In this document: in pieces, positions 34,897 to 45,467 of the stretch
Numbering within the stretch: position 1 is the stretch's first letter
Layout: every line of letters starts with the position of its first letter
NCBI GenBank assembly: GCA_025716855.1
Contig: JAIXMQ010000049.1
Location: 62,001-126,000, forward strand
Direction of reading: 5' to 3'
Length of the DNA stretch: 64,000 bases
Source of the DNA: Pilaira anomala
Taxonomy: Eukaryota; Mucoromycota; Mucoromycetes; Mucorales; Mucoraceae
Made by a program: the position numbers and the translations under genes
The notes under the pieces: model-generated
What the model was told of the DNA's origin: nothing
What the model saw: only the letters and a program-made list of their open reading frames with translations
Database searches by the model: none

Positions 34897-36144
34897 CTGA
34901 CGACGGTTTTTTTTACTCTTAATAATTCAGTATATTATTCACTAAGTACCGTAATAATTATGATGAGAGCAGAATTATATTTACTAAAGAGAGTGTAAAA
35001 TAACCTAGTGACGGTAAAATATATTCTAAAGAGCGTAAAAAAATTACTGTCTTCAGTGAAATAAAGACCGTATAACGACCATAAATATACAAATTATGGT
35101 ATCGTTTGAACTTTAAACCGAATCGAAATATGGTACAAAAAAAAAAAAAAAAAAAAGCGAATATTTGAATGCGTCCATAATAATAATATGGTTTATAGAG
35201 ACAGATTAAGAAATATAATGTGAACAAATGGAACATTTTATTTATTTTATATACATGTAAATGAGCGTTATAGATAATAGTAACAAATATAAAAAAAAAG
35301 TTTAGAAAAGTAACAGAGAAATATTAAACATTCCTTGATGTGATAATATGACTTGAAAAAGTCTATTATTACTAGGATCCAGTATTACATATTTGCCATA
35401 GACCAAAGAATCAAATTCGAAAGTATTACCTAAAATAAAGAAAGATAATTAGATGTTTGTAGTTTAGAGTGATATATTTTTAAATTTACCCTTGCTATAC
35501 AATAAGATGATTGAAATACATATAAACTGTTTTGAATTTAAAGAAGAAGTTACTATACATGTATTTAATTGTTTTATTTGTCAAAAATGTACCTTAAAAA
35601 ATTAATATTCAGCTTTAAGCTGTGAGAAACAAACTCCAAGATTCCTGATGTCCAAGAAGGATAAGCATTAGCATAAGTCGCTATAGTTTAAAGACTTAAA
35701 GTAAATTTGAGTACCTTATTGCTCAGAAAGATCCATGACCCCTAGAGAGTAAAACCTATAAGTTTGTATAATAAAAGTAGCTTTTGAGCCCTATAAAATA
35801 AAGTAACTTTTAAAAGCACCTATGTCTATTGTGATATGAGATATAAGTTATGAATAGTTTTTATTGATAAAGAAATAATAAAAAAAGAAATATATGAAAG
35901 ATATGATAAAAAAGAAAGAAAGAAAAGAGAAAAGAGAGAGAGAAAAACAGAAGAGCTCTTTTATATAATTACCTTCCTTTTTTTTTTTTTTTTTGTGCAT
36001 AAGACAACCAATAAAATATCGAAATCCTATGTCTGTAACGCACAAAATAGACAAACCTTATTGATTCGTTCAAACTTTAAAGAAGATGATCTGATTTTTT
36101 CAAAGGGATTGAACGATCTGTTGTGTACTTTCAATTTGTATACC

Positions 36145-36216
36145 CAATTTGACAAAATCATCCGACTTGTCAAAATCATCCAATTTGTCAAAATCATTCA
36201 TTTTAACAAGACCATT
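36145..36216. repeat. 18-bp tandem repeat, four units
   Basis: Units of the form CAATTTGTCAAAATCATC, in frame in a short plus-strand ORF (35995-36237) as six-residue repeats such as LVKIIQ and FVKIIH. The ORF itself is not convincing as a gene. Confidence 0.65.
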
Positions 36217-36268
36217 CAATTTTTACAATATAAATGAATAAATGAGCCATTATGTCCTATCTCTCTCT

Positions 36269-36299
<31 letters not shown>

Positions 36300-36342
36300 G
36301 CCCATATAATAGTAGTACTTTTCATCTTTTCAAACACTAATA

Positions 36343-36564
36343 ATGTCTAATTATACTTTGCCCAATCCTTCTAACAGCAAAAAGAGACTTCGTGTTTCTA
36401 CCAATCAAGAGTATTATCAAATCCCTTAAGAATTACTATAGTCGTTCCAGTTCTACTTTTTTTCATCAAGTGAAAATCAATAATTTTGAAATAACAATTG
36501 CTGGTGGAGCTTGGATAAATGATGAAATATATAGCTGTTCTTTTGATAGAATAAAGAAAAAATA
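36343..36564 (+). pseudogene. Small frameshifted ORF inside the TIR element
   Basis: After a CT/T-rich promoter-like stretch, an ATG opens 28 codons (ends QEYYQIP, stop at 36429). In the +1 frame the text continues protein-like for about 50 codons (for example VKINNFEITIAGGAWINDE). A one-base shift near 36419 would join them. The family is not recognised; it may be a decayed cargo gene of the surrounding element or chance. Confidence 0.25.
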
Positions 36565-36587
36565 AAATCGTCGTGGTAAACATCTTT

Positions 36588-36756
36588 TTATGTTTGGATC
36601 CTGCTATATAGAGTAAGTAGTAGACTATATTTTAAATGTATTAGATTATATATACATATATACTCACGTTTTAAACAAATTTCCTACAGCATCAAATCTT
36701 CTGCTGGTAGCATTCAAAACTTGTAACTTTCTTTTTTCGCGTTCTAGCATCGACAT
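36588..36756 (-). CDS. Tiny spliced ORF candidate
   Basis: An ATG at 36756 opens a Lys/Arg/Leu-rich exon of 29 codons (starting MSMLEREKRKLQVLNATS), ending in a consensus donor (AC|GTGAGT at 36668). A plausible acceptor at 36601-36602 adds only four codons before a stop. Either this is a very small protein (about 33 aa), or the first exon of a gene whose remainder is lost. It is convergent with the frameshifted ORF at 36343. Function unknown. Confidence 0.25.
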
Positions 36757-37649
36757 ATTATGTATCTTTATTTTTCATATTCTTAACTCCACAAACCAAA
36801 TATATAGATTTCTTTTTTTGTCTTAAATAAAAAAACGTTTATATCGTTAGCTTATGAAAAAAATATGGGATATGAATTTAGTAGTTACTTTATGTACCAT
36901 ATTATTATAGGCACATTACTTGTTTAAACTGTAGGCATGTCTTGAGTTTGGCCTATTATATAAGAAATCGAACATGGAAGAAAAAGCACTCTAAAGTAAA
37001 TGAGCTCATTCCACAGTCTGTTCTAGTAAATAAAGCCAATAGTTAAAAACATGTCAGTCTAGATTGGCAAAAAAAAAAAAGAAAGTACCAGATTCGTCTA
37101 ACCCATCTCATTACGTTCGGAATTGTGTATAAACAAAAAGCCTTGAAAAGCGGGGCTCGTGATTTTTAAGGGTTAAATAATTTGCTGGGGAGCACGTGAC
37201 GTAAGTAAATCAATGAGAAATTTTTTTTTTTTTTTTTGGCATCAAATCAATATGTTTCTGAAATAAAACTAGATAAAGAGACTGTAACTGTTTAATATTA
37301 AAACATATAGGCTTAAATATAAGAAGCTTGTATAAATGTAGCTGTAAAACATTTAATTTCAGAAACCGGGGGATTTTTTTTGCCTTTTCTTTAACATTCT
37401 GCCACTTTTTTTTTTTTTTTTTTTTTTTTTTCACCTTGTTCTGAATGTGAATGAATGAAAAAAAAATCTCATTTTTTAAGTTTTTTATAAGATATAGTAG
37501 AAACTGGTACCTCTAGCGTATCAGTATCACCTGTTTATTTAATAAATGCATAGAGCGCGGGTTGAAAAATGATTCAGTAATTAAATTTCTGCGATGGGAA
37601 ATTAAATATCTGTGCTTCGAAAATAAATGTCTAACAGCAGTATCAATTA

Positions 37650-37988
37650 CTATGTCTCTGGCCATAGTGTCTCCACCTGTCTATCCACCCTCTCTTTATA
37701 CTCTTCGTCACTCAAGACGTTTGCTTCGTGCATACTCTTGTAAGTATCTAGTACTGCACGAAGCTTTTCCAACCTGAGATTCTCGTCTTCTCTTTTCTGG
37801 TTCCTTTCACTGTTCGCCTTTTCCCACTCAAATTTCTCCTCCTCCAGTCTAACCTTCATTGACATATGGTCGACTACATCCACAACAGAGGGTCCATGCT
37901 GATCTTGTCTTGTGGTTATGGTGCCCATATTCCTGATAACGTGTCGAATAACATGCCTGAAATAAACCAGGAGTATGGGCAGGAGCAA
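37650..37988 (-). CDS. Coiled-coil protein fragment inside the TIR element
   Basis: A plausible splice acceptor (TTTATTTCAG) lies just inside the open frame, so this may be a last exon. The C-terminal 80 residues are clearly protein-like and GC-richer than surroundings: an acidic/basic helix (RLEEEKFEWEKANSERN, LRLEKLRAVLDTYK) followed by a short end DEEYKERVDRQVETLWPET. Such E/K-rich helices with a final short-helix motif occur in DNA-binding accessory proteins of transposons and in many unrelated proteins, so no family is claimed. Its position 0.3 kb from the right TIR suggests that it belongs to the element. Confidence 0.35.
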   Translation of the reverse strand: MLLPILLVYFRHVIRHVIRNMGTITTRQDQHGPSVVDVVDHMSMKVRLEEEKFEWEKANSERNQKREDENLRLEKLRAVLDTYKSMHEANVLSDEEYKERVDRQVETLWPET

Positions 37989-38360
37989 TAGGAAACAGCA
38001 AGCCTCGCTGTTTCCACGAGTAAGCCATTTCGGGAAGCTGAGAGCGGTCCTAAGTTGAGGCCCATAATGATGAAAACCATTTTAAATAAGTAATAATAAT
38101 AAAAAAAATTGGTTTTGTAATTGTGTATTTTTTTTAAGGAACTTTTTTTAGGCTTTAAGGACCTACTTCAGGTCCTTAAAACTTAAAACTTAAAACTTAA
38201 AAACTGGATCGGAAAATATAAAATCCATCCAATAAATTCTTTGAGATTTTTTTTTAAGTTGCGGATTGAAACCCCCTATTATTCTATAATGGTTCTTTTT
38301 AAATTAAAAAAAAAATAATATATATATATATATATATATACCAATGTATATCCTCATATT

Positions 38361-38833
38361 TTACTTACGATTTATTTCGTTCTGGTCACCAAACTTGCCT
38401 GAATCTGCAAGTAAAATCTTAACTAAATCTTTGTTTGGGTCTACAGGGTTTTTACTTTCTCTAAGCTGTTTAAACAAATCACGGACCAATTTGATAACTA
38501 AAAGAGTAAATGTAAGTACAAATACATCTATTCTTGTTAGTTTTATTTACATTCTGTTTGTGATTTGTTGTTTGTTTCATATTGTAATCCTTCGATTACA
38601 ACTTTTTCAACTTCATTTGTTTTCCTTTCAAAATATTTATAAAAATTATTAGACGATTTACAAGCTTGATACTAAAAAAAAGCTTTAGACGTACCCGATA
38701 CATAAATAAAATATTAGTGTATCTATATATTTTTAAACGATTGAATTGTATATACTACCTGCATTACTGGGTTGAAAGCGCAAATATTATGTTGGTTCAC
38801 TAATCCTGCTGCAGGTGGTGCTTGGTGAGACAT
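38361..38833 (-). CDS. Small three-exon gene, function unknown (110 aa)
   Basis: Exons 38833-38759, 38671-38551 and 38497-38361 splice into one frame. The protein starts MSHQAPPAAGLVNQHNIC and is helical and charged after residue 25 (FYKYFERKTNEVEKVVIEG, FIKLVRDLFKQLRESKNP). The size and helix content would suit a small complex subunit, but I do not recognise the family. The end is uncertain: the last codons CGT AAG TAA contain a perfect donor (C|GTAAGT). If used, the gene would continue towards the TIR element, whose right end is only about 85 bp beyond the stop, so the transposon may have cut off or replaced the 3' end. Confidence 0.55.
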
Positions 38834-39294
38834 TTTTTTATACATTTAAAAAATTAATCAATAAATAAAAGAAAGAAAGAGGAATCCTCCAATATAATTT
38901 TATCTCTTATTAAAAGTTATTATCAACTCCTGGTTGTACACATCAAGGAGATAAATCAGTTTCACATCACACAAAGTATCAATTACACATTTTATCTCCA
39001 ATAGTAATGTGATAAAATGAGAATAATTTTTGAGTTTACTTGGATTCAAATAAAGTTTAGGTTGTTCCATTTTTATTCATTGTATTTTTAAATTTCATAA
39101 CATTTGTATTACTTATAAGAAAAAAAAAAAAAATTCAATTCAAGAATCTATTATGAAGAAAAAAAAATTGGCTTTTTCCAACTACCTGAAATTTATTTTT
39201 AAATCGGTTATTAATAAACTATAGTAAAAGCTTTCTTTATAAAATCTAATGTTTAAAATTCAAATCATAAATATATAACAAAAAAATTTTATTT
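38834..39294. other. Intergenic spacer
   Basis: About 460 bp of AT-rich DNA between two minus-strand genes. It has homopolymers and a direct pair of GTGTGATAAAATG/ATGTGATAAAATG-like words near 38940-39020; nothing else was recognised. Confidence 0.5.
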
Positions 39295-39639
39295 TTAAAT
39301 TCTGGCAAAGTAGAGTCTCGAAACTATATCTCCTTTCAGCTTTGCTTGTCTCCACTTCCTATCTTCTCCAATATACGGAAAGCAATATAACATCTCACAA
39401 AATGTTTTCCATAACAAGGTATGAAAAGCTTCCACTTCTTCACTTCTTCCTTCATTCATCAAATCATTCATAACATAGAGATATGCCGTACGAACATTTA
39501 CGTCATTGATTCTTCGTCTATGCGCATTAATTAGGTCATCAAAGTGTTTTGCCACATTTTCAACGGGTGGAAACATCACGTTAAAACGCTTAAAATTTGC
39601 TCCCCGAATAACACTTCGAGCTATGTGAATTCGATTTCC

Positions 39640-39670
<31 letters not shown>

Positions 39671-40792
39671 ATATATATATATATTAGTATTTTATTAATA
39701 CATGATACCAACAATATCTTACCTCGAAAGTATTTGCTAGAAGTACTGGAGATTGCAAATGTTCTAATCCAAGCTCATCTACACTCACAGTGTCTTTAAG
39801 ATATTTATCCAGCGTTGGGAAGATATACCAGATATCTTGGCTGTATAGGTTGACGAGTGATCTAGCCATTTTCTCATCTAAACCCTCTGTAATCATCAAA
39901 TAAATCATATTTTTTACAGGATACACTATTTCTACAGACACAGTTTCATAAAACTGCTCTGAACAGCTAAGCTTCTTGTTACCTGTAGGCCGCGTATTAT
40001 ATACATTGATATTCGCATATATGTTTTGCTCATCCATACTAGGAGGAGGAGTAGTGGCATCAGGTGTGGGGGCAATAGAAGGAGTGGTGGTAGCAGTAGG
40101 AGGAGTGGTGGCAACAGGAGGAGTAGTGGTGGTGGCAGCAGTACTGGCAGCAGGAGAAATGGTGGCAGCAGAAGGAGTCGTAGCTGCAGGAGGAGTAGTA
40201 GTAGCTGCAGGAGGAGGAGTAGCTGCAGGAGGAGGAGTAGCTTCAGGAGAAGGAGTAGCTGCAGGAGGAGGGGAACCACCTTCAGATACTGAAGGCTTAA
40301 TTTCACAAAAACCTGCCTCTTTGGTAAGTATTATACCTGTCTCTTTTTCAAAACCATGAAGAAATTCTATATATTTATCCGCTTGGGCGGTCATATCTAA
40401 ATGACTGACTGATCTACGAAATTCAGTAATAATTCCTATATATATTAAAGAGTCAATAAAAAAATATTTTTTTTTTTGGACAAATATATATTTACTACTA
40501 CTACTAAGGCTGAGAATATCTTCTTCCCTCTCGTTCACTATATAAATTATTGGTTACATTTTATCTTTGATTCTGATAATTATACACTTTATTACTTACT
40601 TTTTGGATCATCATCTTTTTTACCAGTTTCTTCTTCATCAGTTTTTTTTTTGATAAAAAGAGGCATTACTTTTTTGGCATCAGATCTTAAAAAACGTTTA
40701 GCAGGTTTTCCAGTACTCTCACTTCTGGATGAAGAAGGTTGAGTGTTACGCTTTTTTGAGCTTCTGAGAGAAATAGACTTGTTTGAAGACAT
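39295..40792 (-). CDS. Unrecognised protein with Pro/Ala/Thr-rich linker
   Basis: Exon 1 (40792-40600) is Lys/Ser/Arg-rich (SKKRNTQPSS, KPAKRFLRSDAKKV), nuclear-signal-like. Exon 2 (40435-39723) has a short helical part, then about 80 residues of P/A/T repeats (PPPAAT-type, 40040-40275), then a folded-looking helical part (YETVSVEIVYPVKN, MARSLVNLYSQDIWY). The last exon ends KGDIVSRLYFARI. The third junction is a problem: the obvious acceptor after the T-tract (39639) is out of frame by one base, while an acceptor at 39589 restores frame (about 400 aa). A sequencing indel in the adjacent A/T homopolymer or a frameshift mutation is possible. No family recognised; likely lineage-specific. Confidence 0.5.
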
Positions 40793-41199
40793 TTTGAGTT
40801 ATTGTTTAATATTAATTTGATAAAGAGACAACTATAGTAAAAATAAAAAAAACTATTGACTTTAAAACAATTATTTCATTGTTCAAGACTCTCAGGTTAA
40901 AACTACTGCTCATAAATATATCCTGCTTTTGCTCATACTTTGTAATACAAATAACTATTTACTGTTATCCGTATTCCAAAATATCTTTAATCTAATAAAT
41001 ATATCTTATTTTTTTTCCAAATCTTAGGTCCTGGCTTCGAGATATCTGGCAGGTACTGCTCAAAAGAAATTACTTTATTAAAAGAAAAGTATCAATATTT
41101 ACAATTTGCTAGATGAGACCATGTGTTGCCCGAAAAACTCGGACCTGATTAGGGGTACCAATTTTTTAAAAAAAAATAATGTATTGAAAAAATTGTTTA
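40793..41199. other. Intergenic spacer
   Basis: About 400 bp of AT-rich DNA between an unknown gene and the MITE; I see no coding exon or RNA gene. Confidence 0.5.
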
Positions 41200-41648
41200 C
41201 AGAGTTTCCCACTATTTTTGGGAATTAAAATGGAAATTAATGGGAAAAAATTTAAAAGTTAATAAAACCAAGTTTGAAAGTTGATGGAATAAATTTTGAA
41301 TATAAATTAAATAAAGTTTGAAAAAATTAGTTAGTAATGTGATTCTTACATAGATGTTTTAAGGCTTTACCTGTATCAAGGTTTTCCAAAGCGATAACTT
41401 AAGAGGATAATTATTGTTGAAGACGAGGTTTTTTCCCCCCCCCAGTTTGATTGGGTCATAGTTTTTTCTTTTGATTGAGTCTTTTTGACTTCTCAAGAAT
41501 ATCGCAGGTTTCTGGGATGTAGTCCTTAAACTAATTACGATCTTCCTAAAATTTAATACAGCAGCAAGATCCCTGTTCCATAGTCGATACTTTATATTCT
41601 CTTGATCCTTTTCCGTTAATGCCTGTTTCTCCATAGTGGGAAACTCTG
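41200..41648. mobile_element. 449-bp MITE, TA target, 16-bp perfect TIRs
   Basis: CAGAGTTTCCCACTAT at 41200-41215 is perfectly inverted at 41633-41648, with TA on both outer sides. Size, TIR and TA target fit a non-autonomous Tc1/mariner-like element. On the minus strand it holds most of a reading frame with a TnpB/Fanzor-like motif, so it looks like a deletion derivative of a larger transposon. Confidence 0.7.
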
Positions 41649-41664
41649 TATGTAATGTATTCAA
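41359..41664 (-). pseudogene. Fanzor/TnpB-like RuvC fragment, truncated
   Basis: The frame reads RLWNRDLAAVLNFRKIVISLR near the middle. W/V-NRD-x-NAA-x-N is the conserved last RuvC motif, with the catalytic Asp, of TnpB and its eukaryotic relatives, the Fanzor RNA-guided nucleases, which are known as cargo in mariner-type and other transposons. The zinc-ribbon cysteines expected just upstream and the whole N-terminal part are missing, and the 100-aa frame is far shorter than an intact Fanzor, so this is a relic. It sits inside, and slightly overruns, a TA-flanked MITE. The call rests on one motif and is tentative. Confidence 0.4.
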
Positions 41665-41686
41665 TTTTTATAAGGGAAAACTTAAA

Positions 41687-41808
41687 TGTCACCCACTAAA
41701 TTTCCTTTTTCGGATTAATTGTCACCCACCATTTTGTATTTTTTTTTTTCAGAGCACCCAGTTTTTAAAAAAAATAAAAAAAAAATAAAAAGCTACAAAT
41801 TCTTCATC

Positions 41809-41839
<31 letters not shown>

Positions 41840-41853
41840 CTGTTGTCACCCAC
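41687..41853. repeat. TGTCACCCAC decamer in three copies
   Basis: Exact copies at 41687-41696, 41720-41729 and 41844-41853, same orientation, beside the right end of the MITE and separated by long A/T runs. Chance recurrence within 170 bp is improbable; role unknown. Confidence 0.6.
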
Positions 41854-43556
41854 TTCTTGTTTTTTGGGCAAAATATTCCAACCAAAACCTACTTTTTTTT
41901 TTTTTTTTGACGTTTTTGACAGAAAAAATTTTTTTTTCTTTAAGCACTTAAAGATTATCAATTACTCAAAACAAAACTAAAATTATCATAATACGATTGT
42001 TGGGTGATAGCTACGACGATCAAAGATAATATAGCTTGAGCTAGTTAATAATCTATGATATACACTGCATGTAACCTCACGTTACTTTAATAAGATCTCT
42101 ATAGGCAATCTTTTATTATTTTTTTTTTTTTTTGGTTTATGTATATGTATCGTCTTCTATAAGATAATTATTCATTTTAAATTAAAATTGACTTATGTAT
42201 AAAGAGAAAAGAAAAGAGAAGAATTATACAATCTACTAGGGAGCATGTGCTCCTTCACGTTTGATCTTAAACGGAGTATAGCTTTTCAAGTCAGCCTTAA
42301 TTATGTCAACCTTAATTATTACTTAAACATCATTGAATTAAAATGATAAAGATAACCTCGAACTTCCTTTTATCAATGTGAAGAAATAGGCTCTAATTTG
42401 GAGAATATTTCTTGCGGAAAAAAAGTAGTAAAAAAAACAGTAGATATAGAAGTATATTTAGAGTTCCTTTCGGGGTAGGTTTTACATATTATAAAAATAA
42501 AGATTAAGTTATTCTATGTTGTCTAAATAATGTATCCTATTTATACTAATAATGTCGGTAGATGGTTTAGGCTTTTATATATATAATATTGTCATGATAA
42601 TTATTATACCATCCATTCAATTGATATGATTGAAGGATGTGTATTTTTAAAGATAGTTTATGTTTATAATATCCAAGCGAATCATATATGCTTGGAAGGA
42701 ATTATTTATTTATCCATTGTAACTTTACGATAGTTTATTTAAGCATGCTCAATTTTATTGGCTATGATTTAGATCTACCATATTTACTATTGTGGATTCA
42801 CCACAATAACAATGAAAAAGAGGAATGTTTTTTTTTCTTTGAAAAAGATTAAAACGTTCCTATAGTAACAGGTTTCAAAGTTGTATGAATAAAAAGGAGT
42901 GACTAATTAACGTTGATCCAAAAAAAAAAGAACCTCGATCTTCTCATTGAAAAAAAAAAAAAAACTTACTGATTAAATAAAGCAAGCTTATAAAAACTAA
43001 TTTTTTCTGTTATTATTATGCATATTTTAAGTTACGTTCAGGAATCCTCACACTTTTTTTTTTAAAGCTCCAGAAATACACTTGCTGAAAAGCCAAAGCT
43101 ATTTTCTATTTAATCAATATGTTGCCCTGAAGGTTTTGCGTCTTTATGCAAAACTTACTTTGAAGACCTTGATATAAATCCCGGCAAATATATCTATGAC
43201 GAATGTGACTTTTTTATGCTTATTTTTTTTTAACTTGTTGTTCAATACGTCATGTATCACTTTAAAGCAATTAAGATAAAGAGATCATCAATCAAATTAA
43301 AGACTCTTTTAAATTGTTTTTATGCCCCTTTTATCAAATATGTTTATTTGTACTTCAATAACAATGATTTGTAATAGATCATCAAATATAAAACCATTGA
43401 TGAAGAGTGAGATAACCCAAGGAAACAAAAAAAGTAAATTAAAATTCAGTTCAAAATGTCTCATTAATTACAAATATGTGTTCCCTCATTTTTTCCTGGT
43501 TTCTTTCTTCTTTTTTTTTCTTTAACTATACTTATATTAAAGCATGAAATAGTAGT
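41854..43556. other. Intergenic region, no gene seen
   Basis: About 1.7 kb of AT-rich DNA upstream of the Cue2-like gene. It contains a small inverted repeat GGAGCA-TG-TGCTCC (42241-42254) and poly-A/T runs. Short open frames near 43322 are not supported by splice or composition signals. Confidence 0.5.
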
Positions 43557-45416
43557 ATGGGTAGATTACAAGATAATCAATATTCTCCTCTAGTATTAAA
43601 GAGTAACCAAGAAAAAGCAAAGTTAAAAGAAGAACGAGCAAATAACGAAGCTAAATTACAGGTTTGTTTGTTATTGTATGGAATATACTTTTTATATTTT
43701 TTTTTAGCTCTATTTTTTTTCTCATTTTTTTCTTGTTGTTGTTGGGTTACCTAGGCAACGTTTTGTCCTCCCCTTGACCCTTCACTTATTCAAGCTATAT
43801 GGAACGATTCATACAATTACGATTCTTCCTTCAGCATCTTAACCTCACTTGCAAAAGATACAGAACAAACGTTAGACCAACAAGAGGCTTTAGAGGCTCT
43901 AGAAAATCTTGAGCTGGATGAGTCTACAACAACTACCACCTCAAACGAAAGCGAAGATGACAATCTCAATTTTTTATTCACTTGTTTTCCAACTTTACCT
44001 CTAGAGGATTTAGTTGAAGCTTTAAAGAGTTCAGACAATGACGTAGAGAAAGCCACGGATTTATTATTAAGTCGTGAATATCTTTTAGAAGTAGAGAATT
44101 CAACTAATGAAGTCGTGTTAGAGAGGAAAGAGAACGAAACTTATTTTGACTATGAACAACAACAATCACAAACGAAAAAAAACAAGTCGAAAAAGAAAAA
44201 GAAGAAGGGAACTGTTTGGTCGAGTGGAAAATTACCTAATTCAGATGGTCATCAAGTGGAAAGACAAGGTGATAATGATGATCCATATGAGGAATTAGCT
44301 TCAGTTCCATTTAATTTTTGGCATCAATACGATGCAACCATTAATCGAGTTCAATGGTACTTTCCAATCGTACCAAAGACACTTGTTGCAACCTGTATTC
44401 AACAATCTCGAGGTAATATCATCGCATCGGTGAAATCGATTATGGAAAAGAGACCTTCCGAAAGACCAGAACATCAAATGGATTGGAACGCCCTAAAGAA
44501 TTTAACAAATGTAAAGCAAGAACTAGAAGCCATCATGGTCGATCGTACACCAGAGGATATCTATCGAGTCTCTGTCGGTGTCATTATTCATTTTGAAGGT
44601 CAAGATAAATCGGTAGAACAAATGGTACAAACTGGTATTGAACACTTTTTATCATTTGATGCAAATCAATTAGCTTTGGAGGCTAGATTGAAAAAGATGG
44701 CAAAAGAATCTGAGTTGATTCAAAAACGAAAGAAACAAAATGGTGTTCCATTGATACCCGATTATTTGCTGATGAATAATCAAACGAATTATGCTGAGGA
44801 TGATCCGGAAGAATGTAGAGAGATTGCGATGCAGTTAATCATGGAAAGAAATGAGTTATTTCGAAAGGCCGCTCATGCTTATAGACAAGCAAAGAATAAG
44901 GGCCCGGGTGAAGGTGGTGTGGCATTTTATTATTCGGATAATGCTAGACAGTTGGATAGTAGAGCAAAAGATTGGAACATGAGAGCTGCTAGAGCTACTG
45001 TTCGGAGTCACAGGTAAAATAAATAAATAATGAATAGAAATAAGCCCAACTAACTTGTACTTGTAGAATTCGACAGAATGATGATCATTTATTAGATCTT
45101 CATGGTTTAACTGTAGCAGAAGCACAAGTCTTGGTAAGAGAAGGAGTTACACAATGGTGGTCACGAAGTCAAATGCAATCTTGTAAGTGATTATATAACA
45201 TGTCTTTTTTAATACTTTTTAATTAAATTAAAATTTAAAACACTTTAAGCTCGTCGCCAATTCCAACCTTTAAAGATTATCACAGGAATAGGTAAGCACT
45301 CTGAAGGAGGAGCTAAACTATTACCTGCAACAATCAAATTATTAAAAAAGGGAGGGTGGCTTTTTGAAATGACCAATCCTGGTTGCATATATGTCAAAGG
45401 CGTAATAAACAAATAA
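43557..45416 (+). CDS. CUE/DUF1771/Smr-domain protein, Cue2/N4BP2-like endonuclease
   Basis: Four exons (43557-43661, 43755-45013, 45067-45182, 45250-45416) give 548 aa. Up to three CUE-like ubiquitin-binding helices are seen: after PPLDPSLIQAIW, at FTCFPTLPLEDLVEALKSSDNDVEKATDLLLS, and around IVPKTLVATCIQQSRGNIIASVK. A DUF1771 helical hairpin follows (RKAAHAYRQAKNKG, QLDSRAKDWN). The C-terminal Smr domain has the DxH signature in LLDLHGLTVAEA and TGIGKHSEGGAKL. Yeast Cue2 with this order cleaves mRNA at collided ribosomes in no-go decay; the CUE parts bind ubiquitin on stalled ribosomes. A Lys-rich linker (KKNKSKKKKKK) separates the CUE region from the rest. The same role here is inferred from domain order and Smr motifs. 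Confidence 0.82.
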
Positions 45417-45467
45417 TTTTTTTAACTTTTTTCTATTTTTTTTTTTCTTTGTTCATTCATACACACC

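Larger units (their letters stand above)
34349..38276. mobile_element. 3.9-kb TA-flanked terminal-inverted-repeat element
   Basis: The left end GGGGGTTTCAATCCGCAACT is repeated in inverse orientation at the right end; the match runs about 25 bp. TA lies on both outer sides (34347-34348 and 38277-38278), the pattern of Tc1/mariner-type insertion. Next to each end are tandem AACTTAAA units and a shared module of roughly 75 bp (TTGGAAAATAT..CCAATAAATT..TTTGAGATTTTT; left about 34367-34440, right about 38178-38252) in direct orientation. Near the right end is a perfect stem AAGGACCT/AGGTCCTT (38157-38177). No transposase was recognised; small gene-like pieces inside are listed separately. The superfamily assignment rests on TIR and TA only. 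Confidence 0.55.

Noticed and set aside
35848..36054. 68-aa minus-strand frame
   Set aside because: Mostly Phe/Ser/Lys homopolymer translation of purine-rich DNA.
39932..40359. Several frames with Leu-, Gly/Ala- or Arg/Ser-rich repeats
   Set aside because: Shadows of the Pro/Ala/Thr repeat of the minus-strand gene at 39295-40792.
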